From Acidimicrobiia bacterium (GTDB taxonomy: Bacteria; Actinomycetota; Acidimicrobiia; IMCC26256; JAMXLJ01), in the NCBI GenBank assembly GCA_035651955.1, contig DASRES010000015.1:1-64000 (forward strand): 64,000 bases of DNA, written 5' to 3'. The position numbers and the translations under genes are program-made. Under the pieces are notes generated by a model that was given only the letters and a program-made list of their open reading frames with translations, made no database searches and was not told where the DNA came from. This document shows, piece after piece, positions 15,902 to 24,698 of the stretch; position 1 is the stretch's first letter, and every line of letters begins with the position of its first letter.

Positions 15902-17348
15902 CCCACCGCGTCATCCCTTCCCGGGTCGACGGCTCGTCGCCGTCGTGGTCGTCCTCCTCGCCGCCGTCGTCGGCGCCGCGTGCGTGCCCATCCGGCTCAG
16001 TGGAGGACCGCCGCCGGCTCGTGCGCGCGTCGGGCACGCCGGCCGCTGGCTCACGGACGCGCGCGGTCGCGTCCTGATGCTGCACGGCGTGAACCTCGTC
16101 GCGAAGACCGACGGCGTCACGCCCGCGGCGATGGGCTTCGGCTCCGACGACGCCGCCTGGCTCGCGCAGAACGGGTTCGACGTCGTCCGCCTCGGCCTCA
16201 CGGCAGCGTCCGTCATGCCGAGCCCGGGCGTGATCGACGAGGCGTACCTCGACTCGTTCTTCCGGACCGTCGACGAGCTGACCGCGCAGGGTGTCTACGT
16301 GCTCGTCGACCTGCACCAGGACGGCTGGGGTCCGACGCTGGGCAGCGACGGGTTCCCCGGCTGGATGACGATCACGAGCGGCGCGCCGAACACGGGCACG
16401 CCGTTCCCCCTGTACTACGTCACCAATCCCGCGATCCAGGCTGCGTTCGACAGCCTGTGGGCGAACGCGGCCGGTCCCGGCGGCGTGGGGTTGCAGGACC
16501 GTGTCGCGGCGATCTTCCGTGCGCTGGCCGCCCGCGTCCGGACGCGTCCGATGGTGCTCGGCTACGACCTGCTGAACGAGCCGTGGCCGGGCACCGTGTG
16601 GCAACCGTGCATCGCACCGCCGTCCGGTTGCCCCGCCCAGGACGCGAAGCTCGACGGGTACTACGCGCGCGTGACGGGCGCGATCCGTGCCGTCGACGCG
16701 TCGCACCTCGTGTTCGGCGAGCCGTACGTGCTGTTCAACTTCGGCGACGCGGGCACGAACATCGCGCGGCCGGGTGGCAGCCCCGCGAGCGGCCTCAGCT
16801 ACCACCTCTACGCGACAAACGTCGCGAACGAGCCCGCGGTCCAGTCGTTCGCGCTGCAGTGGTCGGCGCGCACCGGCGGTGCCGTCCTGAACACCGAGTT
16901 CGGCGCGACGACCGACACTGCCGCGATCGACCGTCAGGTCGCGGAGCTCGACGGCGCGCTCGTGCCCTGGATCTGGTGGGCGTACAACGAGGAGATCGTG
17001 CGCGATCTCTCGAAGCCGCCGACCGAGGCGAACCTGGTGACGAACGTCGTCGACGCACTGGTCCGTCCCCACCCGACCGCGGTCGCGGGGACCCCGGAAG
17101 CGCTCGCGTACGACCCTACGACGCGGACGATGCGCTTCACGTACTCGACCACGCGTGTCCCCGGCGTGGACGTACCGCCCGGCCTCCCCGGCATCACCGA
17201 CCTCGACGCGCCCGCCCGGACGTACCCGACGGGCTACCGCGTCACCGTGACCGGCGGGCTCGTGGTGTCCCGACCGGGCACGCCCGTCGTACGCGTCCTC
17301 AGCCTGCCCGGGGTCGCGGACGTCACCGTGACGATCCGACCCGCTTGA
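15897..17348 (+). CDS. Secreted GH5-family glycosidase (endoglycoceramidase/cellulase-like lipoprotein)
   Basis: Exported glycoside hydrolase of 483 residues. The N-terminus has a basic patch, a hydrophobic core and a lipobox ending at Cys29 (VVGAAC), so it is probably membrane-anchored. The (beta/alpha)8 domain shows GHAGRWLTDARGRVLMLHGVN, YVLVDLHQDGWGPT, the acid/base Glu228 in LLNEPWPG and the nucleophile Glu334 in LNTEFGA. These are GH5 clan-A features closest to endoglycoceramidase-type members. A C-terminal beta-sandwich of about 90 residues follows. GTG 15897 has no ribosome site and lies inside a perfect hairpin, so initiation may be regulated or leaderless. Confidence 0.82.
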   Translation: MHPPRHPFPGRRLVAVVVVLLAAVVGAACVPIRLSGGPPPARARVGHAGRWLTDARGRVLMLHGVNLVAKTDGVTPAAMGFGSDDAAWLAQNGFDVVRLGLTAASVMPSPGVIDEAYLDSFFRTVDELTAQGVYVLVDLHQDGWGPTLGSDGFPGWMTITSGAPNTGTPFPLYYVTNPAIQAAFDSLWANAAGPGGVGLQDRVAAIFRALAARVRTRPMVLGYDLLNEPWPGTVWQPCIAPPSGCPAQDAKLDGYYARVTGAIRAVDASHLVFGEPYVLFNFGDAGTNIARPGGSPASGLSYHLYATNVANEPAVQSFALQWSARTGGAVLNTEFGATTDTAAIDRQVAELDGALVPWIWWAYNEEIVRDLSKPPTEANLVTNVVDALVRPHPTAVAGTPEALAYDPTTRTMRFTYSTTRVPGVDVPPGLPGITDLDAPARTYPTGYRVTVTGGLVVSRPGTPVVRVLSLPGVADVTVTIRPA

Positions 17349-17403
17349 CCTCCGGGGCACGCGATGCTGGGACGGACGGCATCGCGAGACAGCGAGGTGA
17401 CGC

Positions 17404-18276
17404 ATGAAGCTCGGCGTGCACGTCTCGGACTTCACCTGGCCCGGAGGACCGCCGCAGATGCGCGTCGATCTGACGCGCATCGCGCGGGCCGCCGAGGACG
17501 CCGGCTTCGACCGGCTGAGCGTGATGGACCACGTCTGGCAGATCGGCGTCATCGGGCCGCCCGAGCACGAGATGCTCGAGGCGTACACGACGCTCGGGTT
17601 CGTCGCGGGCGTCACCGACCGCATCGACCTGATGACGCTCGTCACCGGCGTGGTGTACCGGCCGCCCGGCTTGCTCGCCAAGCTCGTCACGACGCTCGAC
17701 GTGCTCTCGGGCGGCCGCGCGTGGCTCGGCGTCGGCGCCGCGTGGAACGAGGAGGAGGCGCTCGGTCTCGGGCTTCCCTTCCCGCCCACCGCGGAGCGCT
17801 TCGAGCGTCTCGAGGAGGCGCTGCAGATCTGTCTCCAGATGTGGAGCGGCGAGGACGCGCCGTACCAGGGCCGGCACGCGACCCTGAAGCGGACGCTGAA
17901 CTCGCCGCCCGCGCTCCGACGGCCCCATCCGCCGATCCTCATCGGTGGGTCGGGCGAGCGGAAGACGTTGCGCCTCGTCGCGAAGTATGCGCAGGCTTGC
18001 AACCTGTTCCCCGGGCCCGACCTCGCGCGCAAGCTCGACGTGCTGCGCGCGCACTGCGATCGCGAGGGCCGCGACTACGACGACATCGAGAAGACGGTGT
18101 TGTTCAACTTCGACGTCGGCGAGCACGGGGAGCACGCCGGCGAGATCGTCGAGCGCCTCCGCGGGCTCGCCGAGCTCGGCTTCACGGTCGCGCACGGCTC
18201 GGTGAGGAACGTCTCGCGGATCGAGCCGCTCGACGTCATCGGCCGCGACGTGATTCCCGCGGTGGCGTCGTTCTGA
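17404..18276 (+). CDS. LLM-class F420-dependent oxidoreductase
   Basis: Luciferase-like TIM-barrel oxidoreductase of 290 residues. Characteristic segments are MKLGVHVSDFTWPGG at the first strand, FDRLSVMDHVWQI, LMTLVTGVVYRPPGLLAKLV, DVLSGGRAWLGVGAAWNEEE and PILIGGSGERKTLRLVAKYA, in the order seen in F420-dependent glucose-6-phosphate dehydrogenase/reductase relatives. The substrate is unknown. ATG 17404 follows GAGGTGACGC. The next gene starts one base after its stop, indicating one transcript. Confidence 0.88.
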   Translation: MKLGVHVSDFTWPGGPPQMRVDLTRIARAAEDAGFDRLSVMDHVWQIGVIGPPEHEMLEAYTTLGFVAGVTDRIDLMTLVTGVVYRPPGLLAKLVTTLDVLSGGRAWLGVGAAWNEEEALGLGLPFPPTAERFERLEEALQICLQMWSGEDAPYQGRHATLKRTLNSPPALRRPHPPILIGGSGERKTLRLVAKYAQACNLFPGPDLARKLDVLRAHCDREGRDYDDIEKTVLFNFDVGEHGEHAGEIVERLRGLAELGFTVAHGSVRNVSRIEPLDVIGRDVIPAVASF

Positions 18277-18277
18277 G

Positions 18278-19168
18278 ATGACCGGCACCGCGGGCTTCCT
18301 GTACCTCGAACGGCTCGGTCCGGACGACCTCCGCCTCCTCGCCGACGTGGCACGACGCGTCGGCGCGGACCCCACCGACACGACCGTCGAACGGATCGTC
18401 GCCGAGCCCGATCGCGCGGTCGCGCTGCTCGAGCACCCGCTGACACACGACGCCGTCTTCGGCACGCCGGACGCGCCCGTCGTGTTCGGCGCGTCGCCGG
18501 TGTCGCCGTTCCTCGCGTTCGCCGTCGCGGTGCACCACGCCGCGAAGGAGCTCGCATCGCTCAACTTCACGACTGAGTGGGTCGGCCCGCGACGACGGCT
18601 CCCGGTGTTCGACGTCGGCGTGCTGCGCGACTTCCTCGACGACCCGCTGCGGCGGCTGTTCCTGGTCGAGCTCCTCGCGTCGTACACGCACATCACGAGC
18701 GGTGCCACGTGGGAGCGCACCGCGCGCGGATGGCGACGACGGAAGTTCAGCGAGCTGGACCCCGCGCAGCTGGCCACGCTCCTCGACGTCGTGCCCGAGG
18801 CCGACCGACCCGGCGTGTACCGCCGCCTCGGTGACCTCGCGCTGTTCCTGACGGGCGTCTTCCCGGATCACACCGCGACGCGCTTCCTCGCGCCCGTGCA
18901 GCGGACGCGTCTCCTGCGCGTGACGGGTGCGCGCGAGGCGTCGGACGTCGTGCCCGACGACGAGAGCCTCGGCGCGGTCGCGCTGCTCGAGGAGCTCGGC
19001 GCGCGCTGGTACCGCCTCGCCGCGACGACCGCGCGTGCGCCGCTGACCGCGACGATGCAGGTGATCCAGTCCGTCGCCGATCGCTTCCGGCCCGCGCGGC
19101 GCGTCCTGAACTTCGTGACCGACCGCTACCTGTTCCCGCTGCGCGACCAGCTCTTCGGACCTGCCTGA
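18278..19168 (+). CDS. Conserved protein of unknown function in an LLM operon
   Basis: Soluble protein of 296 residues that I do not recognise. It is rich in Leu, Arg and acidic residues and largely helical, with no signal peptide or convincing membrane segment. Notable segments are AVHHAAKELASLNFTTEWVG and LGDLALFLTGVFPDH; no metal or cofactor motif is clear. It starts one base after the LLM oxidoreductase stop, so it is translationally coupled and probably acts with that enzyme. It converges with the dehydrogenase gene (15-bp gap). Confidence 0.6.
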   Translation: MTGTAGFLYLERLGPDDLRLLADVARRVGADPTDTTVERIVAEPDRAVALLEHPLTHDAVFGTPDAPVVFGASPVSPFLAFAVAVHHAAKELASLNFTTEWVGPRRRLPVFDVGVLRDFLDDPLRRLFLVELLASYTHITSGATWERTARGWRRRKFSELDPAQLATLLDVVPEADRPGVYRRLGDLALFLTGVFPDHTATRFLAPVQRTRLLRVTGAREASDVVPDDESLGAVALLEELGARWYRLAATTARAPLTATMQVIQSVADRFRPARRVLNFVTDRYLFPLRDQLFGPA

Positions 19169-19183
19169 CCGCGTCGACCGCGC

Positions 19184-20053
19184 CTATCGCGCCCGCTGCT
19201 CCTCGTGCAGCACCGCGAAGTCCTCGTCCCCGCGGCCGTCGTGGACCGCGGCACGCAGGAGCTCGGCGGCCGCCCCGGTCGCCCGCAGCGTGAGCCCGCG
19301 GTCGCGGGCCGCGTCGTGCATCAGGCCGGCGTCCTTCAGCGCGTGCCGTGCCGCGAAGCTCGTCGGATACTCGTGCGCGAGCATCGCCGTGCCCTTCAAC
19401 TGCGCGTACGGCGTGTCGAGCGGTCCGCCGCGGATCGCGTCGAGGAAGAGCGCGCCGTCGAGTCCGAGCGCCTCCGCGAACGCGAGTGCCTCACCGAGCG
19501 CGAGGAGGACCCCGAGCAGCCAGTCGTTGACGACGAGCTTCAGTCGGGTCGCGTCGCCGGGACGCTCGCTCACCCACACCGTCGACTTCCCGACCGCGTC
19601 GAACACCGGCGCGCAGCGAGCGCGGGCGTCGGCGGCGCCCGCGGCGAGCACGAGCAGCTCGCCCCGCTCCGCCGGTGCCTTGGTCCCCGAGACCGGTGCG
19701 TCGACGAACACGACGCCGGCGTCGCGCGCGAGGCCGGCCAGCTCGTCCGTCGCCGCGATCCCCACCGTGCCCATCTGCGCCCACACCGCGTCGGCGCGCA
19801 CGTCGCCCAGCGCATCCCACATCACGTCGCGCGTCGCGTCGCCGTCCGTCAGCATCGTCACGACGACGTCGCCCGCCCCGACGGCTTCGGCCGGCGAGGC
19901 CGCGACGCGCGCACCCTCCCCGGCCAGCGGCTCGGCCCGCTCGCGCGACCGGTTCCACACGGTCACGTCGTGACCGGCGCGCAGCAGCGCGTGCACCATG
20001 CCCGTCCCCATCGTTCCCGTCCCGAGCAGCGCGACCTCCACGGCCGGCTGCAT
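19184..20053 (-). CDS. NAD(P)-dependent beta-hydroxyacid dehydrogenase (3-hydroxyisobutyrate dehydrogenase family)
   Basis: Dehydrogenase of 289 residues. The N-terminal Rossmann motif VALLGTGTMGTGMVHALL is followed by VTVWNRSRERA, where the Asn-Arg suggests NADP. The substrate segment FVDAPVSGTKAPAERGEL and the catalytic Lys in LKLVVNDWLLG (about residue 170) are typical of the 3-hydroxyisobutyrate/tartronate-semialdehyde reductase family. ATG 20053 begins the protein directly at the family N-terminus. It is divergent from a DinB-like gene with 32 bp between starts, leaving almost no 5' leader. Confidence 0.87.
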   Translation of the reverse strand: MQPAVEVALLGTGTMGTGMVHALLRAGHDVTVWNRSRERAEPLAGEGARVAASPAEAVGAGDVVVTMLTDGDATRDVMWDALGDVRADAVWAQMGTVGIAATDELAGLARDAGVVFVDAPVSGTKAPAERGELLVLAAGAADARARCAPVFDAVGKSTVWVSERPGDATRLKLVVNDWLLGVLLALGEALAFAEALGLDGALFLDAIRGGPLDTPYAQLKGTAMLAHEYPTSFAARHALKDAGLMHDAARDRGLTLRATGAAAELLRAAVHDGRGDEDFAVLHEEQRAR

Positions 20054-20085
20054 ACCCGGTCCGCCGACGCGGTACAACCGCGCCC

Positions 20086-20598
20086 GTGACCAGCGCGGAG
20101 CTCCTCGCGGACGCCTTCGGTCGCGTGCGCGAGGTCGTCCACCACGTCGTCGACGGCCTCACGGACGACCAGCTCGCGCGCCGGGTCGACCGCGACGCGA
20201 ACACGATCGCGTGGCTCGTGTGGCATCTCACCCGGATCCAGGACGACCACGTCGCGACCGTGGCGGGCAACGAGCAGGCGTGGACGGCGAGGGGGTGGGC
20301 CCAGCGCTGCGGCCTCCCGTTCGACACGCACGCGACCGGCTACGGGCACTCGCGCGACGAGGTCGGCCGCGTCCGGCTTCCGGCGGAAATGCTCGTCGGC
20401 TACTACGACGACGTCCACGCAGCCACGCTGCGATTCGTGGCAGGGATCACCGACGCCGACCTCGACCGCGTCGTCGACCGCGCGTGGGACCCGCCGGTCA
20501 CGCTCGGCGTGCGGCTCGTCAGCGTCGTCTCGGACAACCTCCAGCACGCCGGTCAGGCCGCGTTCGTTCGCGGCATGATCGAGCGCGCGGCGCGCTGA
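20086..20598 (+). CDS. DinB/mycothiol-dependent-type protein
   Basis: Protein of 170 residues of the DinB four-helix fold, DUF664/mycothiol-transferase-like. His residues in VVHHVVDGLTDDQL, IAWLVWHLTRIQDDHVA and SDNLQHAGQAAFVRG are placed like the three metal-binding His of the family. GTG 20086 has no clear ribosome site and may be leaderless. Mycothiol is the main thiol of actinobacteria, so a thiol S-transferase role is plausible but not proven. A F420-type oxidoreductase gene follows 48 bp downstream. Confidence 0.8.
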   Translation: MTSAELLADAFGRVREVVHHVVDGLTDDQLARRVDRDANTIAWLVWHLTRIQDDHVATVAGNEQAWTARGWAQRCGLPFDTHATGYGHSRDEVGRVRLPAEMLVGYYDDVHAATLRFVAGITDADLDRVVDRAWDPPVTLGVRLVSVVSDNLQHAGQAAFVRGMIERAAR

Positions 20599-20646
20599 TG
20601 CGCGACGCGCACCGGCGACACACAGCACGACCACGAGGAGGGCCCC

Positions 20647-21051
20647 GTGCCGCTCGACGAAGACGCCGTCCGTCTCGCGAAGGGCAAGAACTTCGCGACC
20701 GTCGTCACGCTCATGCCCAACGGTCAGCCCCAGGCGCTCCTGACCTGGGTCGACACCGACGGCGAGCACCTGCTCGTGAACACCGAGCCCCAACGCCAGC
20801 GCGCCCGCAACGTCGCGCGCGACCCGCGTGTCACCGTGCTCATCCGTTCCGAGAGCGACCCCTGGGACTGGGCCGAGGTGCGCGGTCACGTCGTCGACAC
20901 CGTCGACGGAGACGAGGCGCGTGCCCACATCGACGAGCTGTCACGCAAGTATCTCGGGAAGGACTACGCGAACCCGATCGGTCCCCACGGCCGGGTCATC
21001 CTCCGCATCGCGGCCGACAAGGTCAACACGCCGAGGTCGCGACGCCACTGA
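20647..21051 (+). CDS. PPOX-class F420-dependent oxidoreductase
   Basis: Split-barrel protein of 134 residues. The N-terminal LDEDAVRLAKGKNFATVVTLMPNG and QALLTWVDTDGEHLLVNTE, then QRARNVARDPRVTVLI and AEVRGHVVDTVDGDEARAHIDEL, match the F420-dependent subgroup of this family, including a helix with the conserved SRKYLGKDY motif. GTG 20647 follows GAGGAGGG at ideal spacing. It converges on the helicase gene with an 8-bp gap. The family can use F420 for reduction of quinones, biliverdin or other electron acceptors; the substrate is unknown. Confidence 0.88.
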   Translation: MPLDEDAVRLAKGKNFATVVTLMPNGQPQALLTWVDTDGEHLLVNTEPQRQRARNVARDPRVTVLIRSESDPWDWAEVRGHVVDTVDGDEARAHIDELSRKYLGKDYANPIGPHGRVILRIAADKVNTPRSRRH

Positions 21052-21059
21052 CCGCGTGC

Positions 21060-23717
21060 TCAAAGCTCCGCGCTGGGTGCTGCTTCGTCGAGGACGGCGA
21101 GGATCTCGTCGCCGTAGCGGTCGAGCTTGGTGGGCCCGATCCCGGTCACGGTGCGCAGCGCCGTCAGCGTCTTCGGGCGCTTCGCCGCGAGCGCGACGAG
21201 CGTGGCGTCGTGGAACACGACGAACGCGGGCACGCCGTCGCGCTTCGCGCGCTGGGTCCGCCAGTGCCGCAGCGCGACCTCCGCGGCGGTGGCCTCGGGG
21301 GAGTGGTCACGAGGGGGTGGCGGCGTTGCCGGCGTGGCGGTCACGCTCGTGCCGTCGCGGCGTCGTGACTGCGCGGGCTCGTCCGCATCGTGCGGCGCCG
21401 CGCCCGTGAACTCGTCGAGGAAGCGCGACGGGCGCGACGCGTCCGCGAGCACCACCGCGGCGTCACGCGCCCGCGTGATCGCCACGTGGAGCACGCGCCG
21501 CTCCTCCTCGACGTCCTCCGCGAGGCGGTGGGGGACGATCCCCGCGGTCACGCCGAAGACCGCGACGCGGTCCCACTCGCGTCCCTTGACGCGATGCACG
21601 CTCGACAGCGTCACGCCGTCCTCCGACGTCTCGCGGTGGAACACCGACCGGAGCCACGGCTCGAACGTCGCCGCGTCGGGATGGAGCGCGGCCACCTGCG
21701 CGAGCGCCTCGAGGTCGTCGAGGTGGCTGGATCCCTCGGCCGCGTTCGAGTCGAGGAGACTCATCGCGTCGCCGAGGCCGATCGTGTCACGCACGACCGA
21801 GAGTGCCTCGGCCGTCGACGCGACACCGACCGCGTCGGCGACGAGCGCAAGGTCGTCCGCGAGCGACTCGACCTTGCCCACGACCTTCGTGTCGTCGATC
21901 CTCGAGGCGATCGCGCGCACGCCGTCGACGCCCATGCCGTTGCGGAACCACTTCTCGATCCAGCGGGGAAGCCCACGCGACGGGCGGCGGTACACCTCGA
22001 CGAGGTCTGCCTTCGTGCACGAGCCGGGACGCGCGCCGATCCGGAGGTACGCGAGCGCGGCGCGCACGCCGGTGCGCTCGAGCACCTCGGGACCGAGGTT
22101 CGACCGGATGGGCACGCCGGCTTCGATGAGCGCGACGTGCGGCGCGAGGAGGAGCGAGTTCACGCGCGCGAGGACGGCGACGTCACGCGGGGAGGCGCGC
22201 CCGTCGTCGAGCCAGCCGCGCACGACGTCGACGACGGCCGACGCGCCGGCGTCGTGCTCGTGCACGCGCACCGTGAGCGCGTCGTCGCGTGCGACCGCGC
22301 CGGGACCGGGGCGCAACACCTTCGGCACGCGACGCCGGTTGTACGACAGGAGATGGCGGGCCGCGTCGACGACGGCGACGGGGCAGCGGTAGTTGACCTC
22401 GAGCGGGTGGTCGCCGCCGCCGGGGAACAGATCCGAGAAGTTGACGAGGAACCGCGGGTCGGCGCCCGCGTGCCCGTAGATCACCTGGTCGTCGTCGCCG
22501 ACGCCGAAGACGTCGAGCCCCGGCGCCGCGAGCAGCCGGAGCATCAGCACGTGCGCGGGCGTCAGGTCCTGGAACTCGTCCACCAGCAGGTGCCGGCACG
22601 CGGCCTGCATCGCGCGGCGCAGCCGGCCGTCGTGGAGCAAGGCCTCGATCGCGCCGTACACCTGCTCGTCGAAGTCGACCGCGTCGCGGGCGCGCAAGGC
22701 AGCGCGGTACCCGTCGAACATCCCGGCGAGGCCCGGGACGTCGTCGCGCTCTGCCTCCACACGTGCCGGATCGCGCAGTGCGAGCCGGACCTCGGACAGG
22801 GCCTCCAGGTACGGCGCGATGCGATCGGTGTTGAGGCGCGGGACACCGGGCGGCGCGAGCCCGTCGACGATCGTGCGGACCTCGCGCTCGTCGAGGACAC
22901 GGGGCGTCGCGCCACGCGCGCGGGCGACGATCTCGTAGCCGAGCGAGTTCAGCGTGCGGGCGCGCGGCGAGAAGTCGCTGGTGCGCGACTCGAGCTCCCG
23001 CTGGGCCTGCTTGTTGTACGCGACCGCGAGGACCGTCTCGCGTTCGACGCCGCGGTCCACGACGAGATGGCGCAACCGTTCGGTGAGCACGCGCGTCTTG
23101 CCCGAGCCCGCGGGCGCGACGACGCGTGCCGGGCCCGCGCCGTGCTCGACTGCCGCGAGCTGGTCGGGTGCGAGCTCGGCGCTCGGCGCGCGCGGCGCGG
23201 GCACGGGCGTGAGCCGGCCGAGCTCGACCGTCTCGCGGTGGACGACCGCTTCGGCGATCCCGGGCTGCGGGCCGCGCGGCCCGCCGTCGATCCACGCGGG
23301 TTCGCCCGACGGGAGCAGGACGTCGCCGGGTTGCGTGCCGTCGGACTCCGTCGCCCCGAGACGGGCCGCCTTCCGGGACCACCACCAGATCGGCGCGCCG
23401 GCGCGAGCGTCGTAGTTGTTGGCCCAGACGAGGAAGTGGAGCCGGTCGAGCCACGGTTCGAACTCGGGCTGGAGCGTCCACGGCTCGATCGACCACGAGC
23501 GCGGCTCGCGGAACCGGGCCGGATCGACCGCGAGCGCGACGACGACCGGCCGGCGCGCCGCCCACGCGTCGTGCAGCGCGCGCACGGCATCGCCCGGCGC
23601 GTCGAGCACCGCGTCGTCGATCGTGACGACGGGCGCGTCCTGCCACGGCCGCGGCGGCGGGTCGCCGACCCCGACGACCACGCCCCGGCCGAGCGCGCGC
23701 GGTCCCGGAGACGGCAT
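21060..23717 (-). CDS. UvrD/Rep-like superfamily 1 helicase with HRDC domain
   Basis: DNA helicase of 885 residues. Walker A is APAGSGKTRV at about residues 201-210, Walker B is LLVDEFQDLTP, and motifs FGVGDDDQVIYG, HPLEVNYRCP and VHRVKGREWDRVAVFG complete SF1A. The C-terminus carries an HRDC-type domain (TLTALRTVTGIGPTKLDRYG). Unusually, about 180 residues precede the helicase core; this N-terminal part (VVTIDDAVLD, LDRLHFLVWANNYDAR, WWWSRKAARLG) is Trp-rich and not recognised. ATG 23717 is the family-distal start. A palindromic repeat lies 43 bp upstream. Probable role: DNA repair or restart of replication. Confidence 0.88.
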   Translation of the reverse strand: MPSPGPRALGRGVVVGVGDPPPRPWQDAPVVTIDDAVLDAPGDAVRALHDAWAARRPVVVALAVDPARFREPRSWSIEPWTLQPEFEPWLDRLHFLVWANNYDARAGAPIWWWSRKAARLGATESDGTQPGDVLLPSGEPAWIDGGPRGPQPGIAEAVVHRETVELGRLTPVPAPRAPSAELAPDQLAAVEHGAGPARVVAPAGSGKTRVLTERLRHLVVDRGVERETVLAVAYNKQAQRELESRTSDFSPRARTLNSLGYEIVARARGATPRVLDEREVRTIVDGLAPPGVPRLNTDRIAPYLEALSEVRLALRDPARVEAERDDVPGLAGMFDGYRAALRARDAVDFDEQVYGAIEALLHDGRLRRAMQAACRHLLVDEFQDLTPAHVLMLRLLAAPGLDVFGVGDDDQVIYGHAGADPRFLVNFSDLFPGGGDHPLEVNYRCPVAVVDAARHLLSYNRRRVPKVLRPGPGAVARDDALTVRVHEHDAGASAVVDVVRGWLDDGRASPRDVAVLARVNSLLLAPHVALIEAGVPIRSNLGPEVLERTGVRAALAYLRIGARPGSCTKADLVEVYRRPSRGLPRWIEKWFRNGMGVDGVRAIASRIDDTKVVGKVESLADDLALVADAVGVASTAEALSVVRDTIGLGDAMSLLDSNAAEGSSHLDDLEALAQVAALHPDAATFEPWLRSVFHRETSEDGVTLSSVHRVKGREWDRVAVFGVTAGIVPHRLAEDVEEERRVLHVAITRARDAAVVLADASRPSRFLDEFTGAAPHDADEPAQSRRRDGTSVTATPATPPPPRDHSPEATAAEVALRHWRTQRAKRDGVPAFVVFHDATLVALAAKRPKTLTALRTVTGIGPTKLDRYGDEILAVLDEAAPSAEL

Positions 23718-23760
23718 GCCGACATTGTCGCACCGGGTATGACAGGGAGCAGCTACCAAC

Positions 23761-23801
23761 ATGCGGCACTCACGTACGGAACCCGTACGTGAGTGCCGCA
23801 T
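23761..23801. repeat. Palindromic intergenic repeat, copy 1
   Basis: Perfect 19-bp inverted repeat (23761-23779 with 23783-23801) around a 3-nt loop. The outer core ATGCGGCACT is shared with four other copies in the window and is followed by TCTCGCG. It lies 47 bp after the 3' end of the AHSA1 gene and 43 bp before the helicase start, in the only sizeable gap of this stretch. The inner stem is CACGTACGG. Confidence 0.85.
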
Positions 23802-23848
23802 CTCGCGTGGCCGGCCGCGTGCGCGCGTGCGCATGGCTCTGGCCGACG

Positions 23849-24307
23849 TCAGCCAGTGAGCGGCTCGCCCGTCTCGAGCAGCGTCTTCAGGCCGGACAGG
23901 ACCATCATCCAGCCCTCGCCGCTCACCTTGGCCGCCGTGTTGGGCGCGCCCTCGAGCCGGTCGTGCACGACCGTGAGGAGGCACATGCCGCCGTCGCGCT
24001 CGTCGATCTCCCACGTGACCCGGCTCGGCTCCTCCGTGGCGGTGTCGGGGTCCCACAGCGCGGTCCACGTCGCGACGAGCTTGCGCGGCGGGTCGGCTTC
24101 GATGATGACGTCGTCGCCCCACAGCGAGTCGTCGGGGCCGTAGTAGCGCAGCGGCGACCCCGCCTTCGCGGTGGTGTCGACGCGCGCGCCGTGGAAGTAG
24201 CGCGTCGTGAACTCGGGCTTGGTGATCGCGTCCCAGATCTGCTGCGCGCTCGCCTTGATGAACACGCGGTAGACCTGCGTGGTCTCGACCGACGTCGTCA
24301 TGCTCAT
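23849..24307 (-). CDS. SRPBCC / AHSA1-like protein coupled to ArsR
   Basis: START-like AHSA1 protein of 152 residues. YRVFIKASAQQIWDAITKPE is the diagnostic first strand-helix, followed by TRYFHGARVDTTAKAGSPLR, KLVATWTALWDPD and SRVTWEIDERDGG. The final helix contains GEGWMMVLSGLKTLLETG, the standard family end. The start ATG 24307 overlaps the ArsR stop as ATGA. ArsR/AHSA1 pairs are common in actinobacteria and probably respond to a hydrophobic ligand, but the ligand is not known. Confidence 0.88.
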   Translation of the reverse strand: MSMTTSVETTQVYRVFIKASAQQIWDAITKPEFTTRYFHGARVDTTAKAGSPLRYYGPDDSLWGDDVIIEADPPRKLVATWTALWDPDTATEEPSRVTWEIDERDGGMCLLTVVHDRLEGAPNTAAKVSGEGWMMVLSGLKTLLETGEPLTG

Positions 24308-24627
24308 TCCCGCTCCAATCGCTGCTTCAGCTCCGCGAGCGCGGAGACCTGGTGCTCCGTGTACTTGTCGATCCACCGGTCGTGGATCAGCCGGATCGGG
24401 ACGGGGTTCAAGAAGTGCAACTTCTCCCGCCCCGACCGACGCGTGACGACGAGCCCCGCGTCCTCGAGTACCCGCAGGTGCTTGGCGACGCCGAAGCGCG
24501 TCATGTCCACCTCGGACTCGAGCTCGGTGAGCGTGCGGCCGTCGCGCTCGAAGAGCCGGTCGAGGAGGAGCCGGCGGGTCGGATCCGCGAGCGCCTTGAA
24601 CACGCGGTCGTCGTCGTCGGCCGTCAC
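24304..24627 (-). CDS. ArsR family winged-helix regulator
   Basis: Repressor of 107 residues. DRVFKALADPTRRLLLDRLF is the ArsR opening; the recognition helix lies in MTRFGVAKHLRVLEDAGLV and the wing in TRRSGREKLHFLNP. No metal-binding ELCVCDL motif is present, so it is not a classical metal sensor. I use GTG 24627; an ATG at 24663 would place the palindrome at 24641-24656 inside the gene. A TATTCT -10 element lies between the palindrome and this GTG, which is consistent with a leaderless, autoregulated message. It is coupled to the AHSA1 gene. Confidence 0.85.
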   Translation of the reverse strand: MTADDDDRVFKALADPTRRLLLDRLFERDGRTLTELESEVDMTRFGVAKHLRVLEDAGLVVTRRSGREKLHFLNPVPIRLIHDRWIDKYTEHQVSALAELKQRLERE

Positions 24628-24640
24628 GCGAGCAGAATAC

Positions 24641-24656
24641 GTGACCGATCGGTCAC
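24641..24656. promoter_or_regulatory. 16-bp perfect palindrome, candidate ArsR operator
   Basis: GTGACCGATCGGTCAC is a perfect palindrome between the divergent ArsR gene and the winged-helix gene. On the minus strand it abuts a TATTCT -10-like element that ends a few bases before the ArsR GTG. It probably represses the arsR-AHSA1 operon and may also affect the divergent gene. Confidence 0.6.
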
Positions 24657-24698
24657 ATGTCAACCCATCGCAGCCTCCGATCGCGCAGACTCCCCGCC

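Noticed and set aside
15294-18032. A 912-residue open frame on the minus strand across the hemerythrin, GH5 and LLM genes
   Set aside because: It is antisense to genes with clear motifs, is rich in Arg and Ser, and has no domain; such frames are expected at this GC content.
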